64,000 nucleotides of DNA, taken from positions 682,001 to 746,000 of the forward strand of contig NZ_VFID01000007.1 of assembly GCF_006542425.1 (NCBI RefSeq). Reading direction: 5' to 3'. Shown here piece by piece: positions 1 through 7,407 of this stretch; the first letter of the stretch is position 1; each line of letters opens with the position of its first letter. This DNA comes from Pseudoxanthomonas sp. z9 (GTDB taxonomy: Bacteria; Pseudomonadota; Gammaproteobacteria; Xanthomonadales; Xanthomonadaceae). A program made the translations under genes and the position numbers. The notes under the pieces were generated by a model. It had not been told where the DNA came from. It did not search any database and worked only from the letters and a program-made list of their open reading frames with translations.

Positions 1-626
1 TCCGGCTCCAGTGCCTTCACCAGCAATGCCGCCTGGGTGCGGCTGTTGCACTCGAGCTTCTTCAGGATCGCGGTGACGTGCACCTTCACCGTGTTCTCGG
101 CCAGGCCCAGCTCGTAGGCAATCTGCTTGTTGAGCAGGCCGTCGGCCACGCACAGCAGGACCCGGAACTGCTGCGGGGTCAGGCGTGCCAGGCGCGCGGC
201 CAGCTGGGCATCACGTTCGGAACGTTCCGCGGCCAGTGGCGGGAAGCAGGTGTCGCCGCCCATCACCGCGATCACGGCGGTGCGGATCGCCTCGGCCGGC
301 GCGGACTTGGGAATGAAACCGGCGGCGCCGAACTGCTGCGCGCGACGAATCACGCGCGGGTGATCGTTGGAGGAAATCACGATGACCGGAATATCCGGAC
401 GCTCGCCGCGCAGCCAGACCAGCGACGAGAATCCGCGCGCGCCCGGCATGGTCAGATCCAGCAGCACCAGATCCACGTCCGGATGCACGGCCAGCGCCTC
501 GGTCAGCGCCGAGACGCTGGCCACTTCCAGGGTCTGGCCGACTTCGATTTCCTCGCGCAGCGCATGCAGCACCGCCGCGCGGAACAGCGGATGATCATCG
601 GCGACAAGGACCCGGGCCAGGCTCAT
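1..626 (-). CDS. LuxR/NarL-family response regulator (3' end outside window)
   Basis: Two-component response regulator; 208 codons are visible and the C-terminus lies beyond the left edge. The N-terminal receiver has the acidic pair D10/D11, a probable phosphoacceptor D57 in the context LLDLTMPG, and the conserved Lys in FIPKSAP near residue 107. A LuxR-type helix-turn-helix follows from about residue 147 (LTPQQFRVLLCVADG through ENTVKVHVTAILKKL). It should bind DNA as a dimer once phosphorylated. It diverges from the porin gene at 740. The partner kinase is not in the window, so the stimulus is unknown. The ATG at 626 gives the canonical receiver N-terminus (MSLARVLVADDHP). Confidence 0.93.
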   Translation of the reverse strand, partial: MSLARVLVADDHPLFRAAVLHALREEIEVGQTLEVASVSALTEALAVHPDVDLVLLDLTMPGARGFSSLVWLRGERPDIPVIVISSNDHPRVIRRAQQFGAAGFIPKSAPAEAIRTAVIAVMGGDTCFPPLAAERSERDAQLAARLARLTPQQFRVLLCVADGLLNKQIAYELGLAENTVKVHVTAILKKLECNSRTQAALLVKALEP

Positions 627-739
627 GGCCGCCAGTGTGGCACGCGCCGCGCGCCGGTGCCCTAGTACCAATGCGTTATTGGAGCCGGTGGTCGGGCTGT
701 TATCTTCGCCCCTTCCAAACCGGTTCCGAGGGAGAGCGG

Positions 740-1903
740 ATGCCATTTTCCAATCGACGCGTGCCGCTGGCGGTTCCGTTCATGCTGGCCCCGCTCATGC
801 TGGCGACCGTGCCCGCCGCCCAAGCCGAGGACGCACTGACCCTCAAGCCGACCGGCCGGTTGCATTACGACTTCGCGCGCTTCGACAACGACGCACGCGG
901 CACCGCCGAGCGCGACGGTGACGATCTGCGTGCGGCATGGCTGGCGATTTCCGGCCGGTTCTACGTGGTCGACTACAAGCTGGAAGCGGATTTCGCCGGT
1001 CACCGGCCCGTCGCGCGCGATGCCTACATCGCCCGCAACTTCGGCAGCACCACCGTGACCCTGGGCCAGTTCAAGCAGTTCTACACACTGGACGACCGTG
1101 GCAGTTCCAACCACATCCTGGCGGTCGAACGCAGTTGGCTGGCGCAGACCCTGGCGCCGTCCTACCGGCTGGGCGTGGGCGTGAACGGCCATCGCGACGG
1201 CGTGTTCTGGAGCGGCAGCGTCTACAGCCTGGAGAGCATCGACGTCTGGCAGGCCAAGGGCCGCGCGGCCGGTGCGCGCGCAGGCTATGCGCCGTGGCGC
1301 GAGGCCGGGCGGGTCCTGCACTTCGGCGCGGCGCTGGCGCACGAACGCTACGATCATCCCGGCGCCGACGGCGCGCCCGCGCTGCGCGTGCAGCCGCGCG
1401 TGGCCGGTTACTTCGGCGACAACAGCCGGTTGTCGCTGGTGGATTTCCGCAGCGGCCGCGATGTCTCGGTGGACAAGTACGGGCTGGAAGCGGCGGGCGT
1501 GCACGGTGCCTGGTCGTGGCAGGCCGAATACGGCGGCGCCCGCTACGACGACGGCCAGCAACGCGGGCGGGTCAAGGCCGGCTACCTGCAGGGCAGTTGG
1601 CTGCTCACCGGCGAGTCCCGCCCCTACGACGCCAAGGCGGGCCGGTTCGTCCAGCTCAAGCCGCAGCGGCGCGGCGGCGCCTGGGAACTGGTGGCGCGCT
1701 ACGACCACATCGAGGGCAGGCAATGGCCGCTCAACCGCCGCGACCTGTCGGCCGATGCGTGGACGGTCGGGGTGAACTGGTACGCACCCAAGCATTTCCG
1801 GGTAATGCTGGACTGGACCGACAGCCGGCGCCGTGATGAAGTGAGCGCGAGAACCCTGGATCGCACCGGCGTGCTGGCCGGACGCGTCCAGTTCGATTTC
1901 TGA
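740..1903 (+). CDS. OprP/OprO-like outer-membrane porin
   Basis: Predicted 387-aa outer-membrane beta-barrel of the phosphate-selective porin O/P family. The start at 740 follows a GGGAGAG ribosome site and gives a signal peptide ending near AAQA|EDA (about residue 29). The mature part begins with LTLKPTGRLHYDFARF, typical of OprP barrels, and has many alternating aromatic/charged strands, ending in an aromatic residue (VQFDF). OprP members carry anions such as phosphate or pyrophosphate, but specificity cannot be read from sequence. It lies 128 bp upstream of the D-amino-acid operon, with a hairpin between, so joint function is possible but unproven. An in-frame ATG at 635 would remove the leader from the N-terminus and is less likely. 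Confidence 0.85.
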   Translation: MPFSNRRVPLAVPFMLAPLMLATVPAAQAEDALTLKPTGRLHYDFARFDNDARGTAERDGDDLRAAWLAISGRFYVVDYKLEADFAGHRPVARDAYIARNFGSTTVTLGQFKQFYTLDDRGSSNHILAVERSWLAQTLAPSYRLGVGVNGHRDGVFWSGSVYSLESIDVWQAKGRAAGARAGYAPWREAGRVLHFGAALAHERYDHPGADGAPALRVQPRVAGYFGDNSRLSLVDFRSGRDVSVDKYGLEAAGVHGAWSWQAEYGGARYDDGQQRGRVKAGYLQGSWLLTGESRPYDAKAGRFVQLKPQRRGGAWELVARYDHIEGRQWPLNRRDLSADAWTVGVNWYAPKHFRVMLDWTDSRRRDEVSARTLDRTGVLAGRVQFDF

Positions 1904-1924
1904 CGCGCCCGTCGGCCCTGCGCC

Positions 1925-1945
1925 CGGTTCCGGGTCACGGAACCG
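1925..1945 (+). terminator. Hairpin after porin gene
   Basis: An 8-bp inverted repeat CGGTTCCG / CGGAACCG with a 5-nt loop lies 22 bp after the porin stop and is followed by an A/T stretch (AAAATAATTTT). It looks like a weak intrinsic terminator. The T-run is not immediate, so termination may be partial. Confidence 0.5.
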
Positions 1946-1948
1946 CGA

Positions 1949-1961
1949 GAAAATAATTTTC
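1949..1961. promoter_or_regulatory. Candidate RpiR operator 1 (GAAAATAATTTTC)
   Basis: A 13-bp palindrome GAAAATAATTTTC sits 71 bp upstream of the probable GTG start of the D-amino-acid operon in otherwise GC-rich DNA. RpiR regulators commonly bind short A/T-rich dyads of GAAA-N5-TTTC shape, and an RpiR gene lies in this operon. A near copy occurs at 2038. Assignment to that regulator is inference. Confidence 0.5.
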
Positions 1962-2031
1962 ATCCCACTCTTCCTGTGCTACACAATAGGCAGCCACGAT
2001 GTCGCGTGGCCGTGCGCAGGGGAGGCGGTTC

Positions 2032-3297
2032 GTGCGAGAAAATTACTTTCATTCCGACGTGCCGCTGGCCGGGAAGGGCCTGCCGGCCGGTGACGCCTGG
2101 ACGCCATCCCGGCTTGCCGCGCAGGGCCCCTCAATCCTGGAAGAACAGGTCAGCCTGCCGGTGGCGGTGCTGAGCGAATCCGCGCTGCGCCACAACCTGG
2201 CCTGGATGCGCGAGTTCACCGAAGCCTACGGCTGCCGGCTCGCACCGCACGGCAAGACCACGATGAGTCCGGCGCTGTTCCGGATGCAACTGGATGCCGG
2301 CGCGTGGGGCATCACCCTGGCGACCGCGCCGCAGACCGTGGCGGCCCACGCGCACGGCGTGCGGCGCGTCCTGCTCGCCAACCAGCTCGTCGGCAAGGGC
2401 AACTTCGATGTGATCGCCGATCTCCAGGCGCGCGACCCGGACTTCTGGTTTGCCTGCGTGGTGGATTCAGCCGACAACGTCGCCGCGCTCGGCCGACACT
2501 TCGGTGCACGCGGCCAGCGTATCCGCGTGCTGCTGGAAGTCGGCGCAGCGGGCGGGCGCACCGGCGTCCGCGACGAAGCACAGGCGCGCGCGGTGCTGGA
2601 CGAGATCGCGCGCTGGCCGGACGCGGTCGCGCTGGTCGGCGTGGAAGTCTATGAGGGCGTGGTCAAGGACGAGGCCGGCGTGCGCGCATTGCTGCGGCGC
2701 ACGCTGGCGCAATGGCAGGCAATCCACGCCGCCGGCGGCTTCGGCGAGTCGCCGGCGCTGCTTTCCGGCGCCGGTTCGGCCTGGTTCGACGTGGTCGCCG
2801 AAGAATTTGCGGTCCTGGCCAGGGATCCCCGCGCCGAGGTCGTGTTGCGCCCCGGCTGCTACCTGACCCACGACGTGGGCATCTATCGCGACGCCGCCAG
2901 CCGCATCCATGCGGCCAATCCGGTCGCGCAGCGCATGGGGCGCGGTCTGTTGCCGGCATTGCGGCTGTGGGCCTGCGTGCAGTCGCGTCCCGAACCGGAC
3001 CGCGCGATCATCGGCCTGGGCAAGCGCGACGCCGCGTTCGATGCCGGCTTCCCGCAACCGGTGCTGCATCATCGCCCCGGCCATACCGTGCCCGCCGATG
3101 CGCCCGCGCACTGGCAGGTCGGCGCGATGATGGATCAACACGCGTTCCTCCAGATCGAAGCTGGCGACGACCTCAAGGTCGGTGATCTGCTGTGCTTCGA
3201 TATCTCCCATCCCTGCCTGACCTTCGACAAGTGGCGCCACCTGCTGGTGGTGGACGACGCGCATCGCGTCGTCGGCGCCGTCGATACCCACTTCTGA
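2032..3297 (+). CDS. PLP-dependent D-amino-acid dehydratase (DSD/D-threonine-aldolase-like)
   Basis: Fold type III PLP enzyme of the alanine-racemase N-terminal / D-serine-dehydratase family, 421 aa. The PLP lysine is probably K75 in PHGKTTMSP. A C-terminal metal pair H393/C395 in ISHPCLTFDKW matches the zinc site of eukaryotic-type D-serine dehydratase and D-threonine aldolase. Expected reaction: a beta-hydroxy D-amino acid (D-Ser/D-Thr) to a 2-oxo acid plus ammonia through an enamine, or aldol cleavage. The GTG at 2032 has AGGGGAGG six bases upstream; the ATG at 1999 (11 codons longer) lacks such a site. It is followed after 18 bp by a GntP permease, and the operon also holds a D-aminoacylase and RidA, which supports a D-amino-acid role. 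Confidence 0.83.
   Translation: MRENYFHSDVPLAGKGLPAGDAWTPSRLAAQGPSILEEQVSLPVAVLSESALRHNLAWMREFTEAYGCRLAPHGKTTMSPALFRMQLDAGAWGITLATAPQTVAAHAHGVRRVLLANQLVGKGNFDVIADLQARDPDFWFACVVDSADNVAALGRHFGARGQRIRVLLEVGAAGGRTGVRDEAQARAVLDEIARWPDAVALVGVEVYEGVVKDEAGVRALLRRTLAQWQAIHAAGGFGESPALLSGAGSAWFDVVAEEFAVLARDPRAEVVLRPGCYLTHDVGIYRDAASRIHAANPVAQRMGRGLLPALRLWACVQSRPEPDRAIIGLGKRDAAFDAGFPQPVLHHRPGHTVPADAPAHWQVGAMMDQHAFLQIEAGDDLKVGDLLCFDISHPCLTFDKWRHLLVVDDAHRVVGAVDTHF
2038..2050. promoter_or_regulatory. Candidate RpiR operator 2 (GAAAATTACTTTC)
   Basis: A second GAAA-N5-TTTC palindrome lies inside the first codons of the dehydratase gene, 89 bp (about 8.5 helical turns) from the palindrome at 1949. Two similar sites bracketing the promoter region would suit a looping or roadblock repressor. 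Seen: the repeats. Inferred: their function. Confidence 0.42.
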
Positions 3298-3315
3298 TCC
3301 GCAGGTAGGGAACGC

Positions 3316-4671
3316 ATGACGCCGGGAAACCTGTTGCTGTTGTATGCCACGCTGTCGATCATCGCCCTGGTGGTATTGATCGCGCGTTACCGCCTCAACC
3401 CCTTCATCTCGATCACCGTGGTCTCGCTCGGGCTGGCGCTGCTGGCCGGCATGCCGGCACCGGACATCGTGCCGGCCTACGAACAGGGCGTGGGCAAGAC
3501 CCTGGGCCACATCGCGCTGATCGTCGCCCTCGGCACCATGCTGGGCAAGATGATGGCCGAATCCGGCGGCGCCGAACGCATCGCGCGCACGCTGATCCGG
3601 CGCTTCGGCACCCGCCACGTGCACTGGGCGATGATGCTGATCGCGTTCTGCATCGGCCTGCCGATCTTCTTCGAGGTCGGGTTCGTGCTGCTGATTCCGA
3701 TCGTGCTCAACGTCGCCCGCCGCACCGGCGTGCCGCTGCTGCTGGTCGGCCTGCCGATGGTCGCCGGCCTGTCGGTGGTGCACGGCCTGGTGCCGCCGCA
3801 TCCGGCCGCGATGCTGGCGGTGCACGAGTACCAGGCCGACGTCGGCCGCACGCTGTTCTATGCGCTGGTCGTCGGATTGCCCACGGCGGCACTGGCGGGC
3901 CCTCTCTTCGCGAAGCTGGTCTCCCGCCAGGTCACCCTGCCGGCGCACAACCCGATGGAAGCCGCCCTGCTCAACCAGGGCCAGCGCGAAATCCCCGATG
4001 CAGAATTGCCTGGTTTCGGCATCACCCTGGCAACCCTGCTGCTGCCGGTCGGCCTGATGCTGCTGGGCGGCTGGGCGGACGAACTGGCTGCGCCCGGCAG
4101 TGCCGCCAACCACGTGCTGCGCTTCATCGGCCACTCGGTGGTGGCACTGCTGCTGGCGACCCTGCTCAGCTTCGTCACCCTGGGCCTGATGCGCGGCTTC
4201 AACCGCGAGCAGATCCTGAAGTTCTCGCAGGAATGCCTGGCGCCCACCGCCGCCATCACCCTGCTGGTCGGGGCCGGCGGCGGCCTCAACGGCATCCTGG
4301 TCAAGACCGGCGTGGCCCAGGAGATCACCCGCCTGTCGCACGAGTTCCAGCTCTCGCCGCTGCTGATGGGCTGGACCGTCGCCGCGCTGATGCGGGTGGC
4401 GACCGGTTCGGCCACGGTGGCGATGAGCACCGCCGCCGGCATCGTCGCGCCGGTCGCGCTGGCCGCCGGCTACCCGCATCCGGAACTGCTGGTGCTGGCC
4501 ACCGGCGCCGGCTCGCTGGTGCTGTCGCACGTCAACGACGGTGGCTTCTGGCTGGTCAAGGAATACTTCAACATGAGCGTGGCCCAGACCTTCAAGACCT
4601 GGACCGTGCTGGAAACCCTCATTTCGGTGACCGCCCTGCTGCTGGTGCTGGGCATCGCCGCACTGCACTGA
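3316..4671 (+). CDS. GntP-family H+ symporter
   Basis: Inner-membrane permease of 451 aa with roughly a dozen hydrophobic helices, belonging to the gluconate:H+ symporter (GntP) family. The family signature VVHGLVPPHPAAMLAV is present near residue 155. GntP members carry gluconate, fructuronate or, as DsdX, D-serine. Its place between a D-amino-acid dehydratase and a D-aminoacylase suggests the cargo is a D-amino acid or its N-acyl form rather than gluconate; no sugar-acid kinase is nearby. It is the second gene of a same-strand operon with 18-19 bp gaps on each side. Confidence 0.88.
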   Translation: MTPGNLLLLYATLSIIALVVLIARYRLNPFISITVVSLGLALLAGMPAPDIVPAYEQGVGKTLGHIALIVALGTMLGKMMAESGGAERIARTLIRRFGTRHVHWAMMLIAFCIGLPIFFEVGFVLLIPIVLNVARRTGVPLLLVGLPMVAGLSVVHGLVPPHPAAMLAVHEYQADVGRTLFYALVVGLPTAALAGPLFAKLVSRQVTLPAHNPMEAALLNQGQREIPDAELPGFGITLATLLLPVGLMLLGGWADELAAPGSAANHVLRFIGHSVVALLLATLLSFVTLGLMRGFNREQILKFSQECLAPTAAITLLVGAGGGLNGILVKTGVAQEITRLSHEFQLSPLLMGWTVAALMRVATGSATVAMSTAAGIVAPVALAAGYPHPELLVLATGAGSLVLSHVNDGGFWLVKEYFNMSVAQTFKTWTVLETLISVTALLLVLGIAALH

Positions 4672-4690
4672 CGACCGGCCGGAGACCGCC

Positions 4691-5554
4691 ATGTACGACA
4701 TCGTCTACCACCTCAAGCAGCGCCTGCACGAGCTGAGCCCGGTCGAGCGACGGATTGCCGACACCATCCTGGCCGACATCGACGGCGCCGCGCAGTCCGG
4801 CATCGCCGAGCTGGCCGAACAGGCCAATGTCAGCGTGGCGGCGATCTCGCGCTTCGCCAAGGCGCTGGATTGCGACAACGTGCGCGAACTGCGCGCGCGG
4901 CTGGCCGAGGCCAGCGCGGTCGGCAAGCGCTTCCTCGACGACCAGGACACCCCACCCAGCTCGGCGCTGTACGCGCAGATCTGCGCGGACATCGAGAGCT
5001 GCCTGCGCCGCAATGTCGGCGGCCTGCAGGAACAGGTGGTGCAGTCGCTGGCCGAGGCGCTGGCCTCGTCGCGGATGATTTACGTGTTCGGCATGGGCGG
5101 CTGCTCGACCGTATTCGGTCTGGAACTGCAGAACCGGCTGGTCCGCTTCGGCCGCCCGATCGCCGCCTACAGCGACGCAATCTCGCTGAAGGTGGTGGCG
5201 GCGACCCTGACCCCGGAGGACGTGGTCGTGGCGCTGTCGGTCAGCGGCATCACCCCGGAAATCCTGTCGGCGGTGGACATCGCGCGCGGCTACGGCGCGA
5301 AGGTGGGCGCCATCACCCGCGCCGACACCGCGCTGGCCGAGCGCGCCGACTGGCTGCTTCCAATCGTCATCGACGAAACCGACTTCGTGTTCAAGCCATC
5401 CGCCTCGCGCTACGCGATGATGCTGGCGGTGGACGTGCTGGCCACCACCCTGGCGCTGCATATCGCCGACGACAGCCGCGAGCGGCTGCGCCGGATCAAG
5501 TTCGCGCTGGACAACTACCGCGGCGGCGAGAATCGCCTGCCGCTGGGGGATTGA
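4691..5554 (+). CDS. RpiR/MurR-family transcriptional regulator
   Basis: Regulator of 287 aa. Residues 1-77 form an RpiR-type helix-turn-helix (SPVERRIADTIL, NVSVAAISRFAKALDC) and residues about 120-255 form a SIS sugar-isomerase-like effector domain (YVFGMGGCS; VVVALSVSGITPEIL). Such proteins sense phosphosugars or other small metabolites and act on adjacent catabolic genes. It lies inside the D-amino-acid operon, 19 bp after the permease, and its TGA shares its A with the ATG of the next gene. The paired palindromes at 1949 and 2038 are the obvious candidate targets. Effector unknown; an N-acyl-D-amino acid or D-amino acid is an inference from context. Confidence 0.9.
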   Translation: MYDIVYHLKQRLHELSPVERRIADTILADIDGAAQSGIAELAEQANVSVAAISRFAKALDCDNVRELRARLAEASAVGKRFLDDQDTPPSSALYAQICADIESCLRRNVGGLQEQVVQSLAEALASSRMIYVFGMGGCSTVFGLELQNRLVRFGRPIAAYSDAISLKVVAATLTPEDVVVALSVSGITPEILSAVDIARGYGAKVGAITRADTALAERADWLLPIVIDETDFVFKPSASRYAMMLAVDVLATTLALHIADDSRERLRRIKFALDNYRGGENRLPLGD

Positions 5555-6981
5555 TGCGTTACGACCTGTTGATCCGCGATGCCCTGCTGCTGGATGGCAG
5601 CGGTGCCGCCGGCACGCGCGGCGACATCGGCGTCAGCGCCGGCCGCATCGCCGCGATGGGCCGCCTGGACGGCGACGCGGCGAGCGTCGTCGACGCCCGC
5701 GGGCGGGCCGTCAGCCCGGGCTTCATCGATGTGCATACCCACGACGATCTGGAAGTCATCCGCGATCCGGCCATGACCAGCAAGCTGTCGCAGGGCGTCA
5801 CCACGATCGTGGTCGGCAACTGCGGCATCAGCGCCAGTCCGGTGAACGCGGCCGACGCGGTACCCGACCCGATGAACCTGCTCGGCGAGCCGGGCGAGTT
5901 CCGCTACCCGCGCTTCGCCGACTACCGGCGCGCGGTGGAGGACGCACGTCCGGCACTGAACGTCGCCGCGCTGGTCGGGCACACCTCGCTGCGCCAGAAC
6001 CACATGGATCGGCTGGATCGCGCCGCCAGCGACGAAGAGATCGCGGCGATGCGGCAGCAACTGCGCGCGGCGATCGCCGAGGGCGCGCTTGGCCTGAGCA
6101 CCGGGCTGGCGTATGCCTCTGCATTCGCGGCGCCGGAACGCGAGGTCCTCGAGCTGGCCCGTGACCTGCCGGCCGATCGCCTCTACGCCACCCATCTGCG
6201 CGACGAGTTCGCGGGCATCCTGCCCGCACTGGACGAAGCGCGCGCGGTCGGCCATCGCAGCGGCGCGCCGGTGCGTGTGTCGCACCTGAAATGCGCCGGC
6301 ATCGACAACTGGGGACGCAGCCGCGAGGTCCTGGCGTGGCTGGACGGCGCGGCCGCCGCGCATGACGTGGCCTGCGACTGCTACCCGTACGCGGCCAGCG
6401 CCTCCACCCTGGACCTGAAACAGGTCACCGACGCCTACGACATCCTGATCACCTGGTCCGAACCGCATCCCGACCAAGGCGGACGGATGCTGGCCGCGAT
6501 TGCCGCTGACTGGCAGATGTCGCTGCACGACGCCGCCGGTCGCCTGCAGCCGGCCGGCGCGGTGTATTTCTGCATGGACGAGGAGGACGTGCGCCGTTTC
6601 CTGCGCCATCCGCTGACCATGATCGGCTCCGACGGCCTGCCGCGCGATCCGCGCCCGCACCCGCGCCTGTGGGGCACGTTCCCGCGCGTGCTCGGCCACT
6701 ACGCACGCGACGAGGGCCTGTTCCCGCTGCATGAAGCCGTGCACAAGATGACCGGCCTGCCCGGCAGCCGCTTCGCCCTGCCCGGGCGCGGCCTGCTGCG
6801 CGAGGGCTGGCACGCGGACCTGGTGCTGTTCGATCCGGCACGCGTGCGCGATACCGCCGACTACCAGGAACCGGTGCGCGCCGCCGAAGGCATCGACGCG
6901 GTCTGGGTCAACGGCGAACTGGCCTACGACGGCAGCGCGGTCACCCACGCGCGCAGCGGTCGCTTCCTGACACCCGCCTGA
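5554..6981 (+). CDS. N-acyl-D-amino-acid deacylase (D-aminoacylase)
   Basis: Metal-dependent amidohydrolase of 475 aa that cleaves N-acyl-D-amino acids to free D-amino acid plus carboxylate. The first metal motif is FIDVHTHDD with H61 and H63. The family-typical zinc cysteine C90 lies in VVGNCGIS. Further His ligands appear in YATHLRDEF and VRVSHLKC, and the catalytic Asp region is TMIGSDGLPRDPRPHPR. Length is usual for the family. The start overlaps the regulator stop (TGATG), so the genes are probably translationally coupled. Its product would feed the dehydratase at 2032. The preferred acyl group and D-amino acid cannot be told from sequence. Confidence 0.9.
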   Translation: MRYDLLIRDALLLDGSGAAGTRGDIGVSAGRIAAMGRLDGDAASVVDARGRAVSPGFIDVHTHDDLEVIRDPAMTSKLSQGVTTIVVGNCGISASPVNAADAVPDPMNLLGEPGEFRYPRFADYRRAVEDARPALNVAALVGHTSLRQNHMDRLDRAASDEEIAAMRQQLRAAIAEGALGLSTGLAYASAFAAPEREVLELARDLPADRLYATHLRDEFAGILPALDEARAVGHRSGAPVRVSHLKCAGIDNWGRSREVLAWLDGAAAAHDVACDCYPYAASASTLDLKQVTDAYDILITWSEPHPDQGGRMLAAIAADWQMSLHDAAGRLQPAGAVYFCMDEEDVRRFLRHPLTMIGSDGLPRDPRPHPRLWGTFPRVLGHYARDEGLFPLHEAVHKMTGLPGSRFALPGRGLLREGWHADLVLFDPARVRDTADYQEPVRAAEGIDAVWVNGELAYDGSAVTHARSGRFLTPA

Positions 6982-7010
6982 AGAATTTTTCCGGAATCCG
7001 AGGGATCCAC

Positions 7011-7406
7011 ATGAACGACATCAAGCGCTATGGCGCCGAAGGCGGCGTCGGCCAGGGCCGGCAGCACATGCCCTTCTCGCGCGCGGTCGAGGCCGACGGC
7101 TGGCTGTACGTGTCCGGCCAGGTGCCGATGCGCGACGGCGAGCTGATCGGCGGCACCGTCACCGAGCAATCGCACGTGGCCATCGGCAACGTGCTGGCAA
7201 TCCTGGCCGAGGCCGGTTATGGCCCCGAGCACGTGGTCCGCTGCGGCGTCTGGCTGGACGACGCGCGCGACTTCGCCGCCTTCAACCAGGTGTTCCGCCA
7301 TTACTTCGGCGAACATCCGCCCGCGCGCGCCTGCGTGGAGAACCGGATGGTCGTGGACTGCAAGGTCGAGGTCGACTGCGTGGCCTACAAGCGCCCCGTG
7401 CGCTGA
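7011..7406 (+). CDS. ridA: RidA-family enamine/imine deaminase
   Basis: A 131-aa YjgF/YER057c/UK114 protein. It hydrolyses reactive 2-aminoacrylate-type enamines made by PLP dehydratases to 2-oxo acids and ammonia, protecting PLP enzymes. Seen: the C-terminal family signature with the substrate-binding Arg (PPARACVENRMVVDCKVEVDC) and the FSRAVEADGWLYVSGQ start region. As last gene of the operon that begins with a Ser/Thr dehydratase-like enzyme, it fits as the clean-up step. A GAGG ribosome site precedes the ATG. An imperfect palindrome GAAGAATTTTTC at 6980-6991 in the gap resembles the operon operators. Confidence 0.9.
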   Translation: MNDIKRYGAEGGVGQGRQHMPFSRAVEADGWLYVSGQVPMRDGELIGGTVTEQSHVAIGNVLAILAEAGYGPEHVVRCGVWLDDARDFAAFNQVFRHYFGEHPPARACVENRMVVDCKVEVDCVAYKRPVR

Positions 7407-7407
7407 G

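Noticed and set aside
1999..2031. ATG at 1999 as start of the dehydratase
   Set aside because: It has no good ribosome site, whereas GTG at 2032 has AGGGGAGG at ideal distance. The added Arg-rich residues look non-native.
2467..4701. 744-codon minus-strand frame
   Set aside because: It is the shadow of the GntP permease and dehydratase genes, with His/Gln/Arg-rich composition typical of antisense frames in GC-rich DNA.
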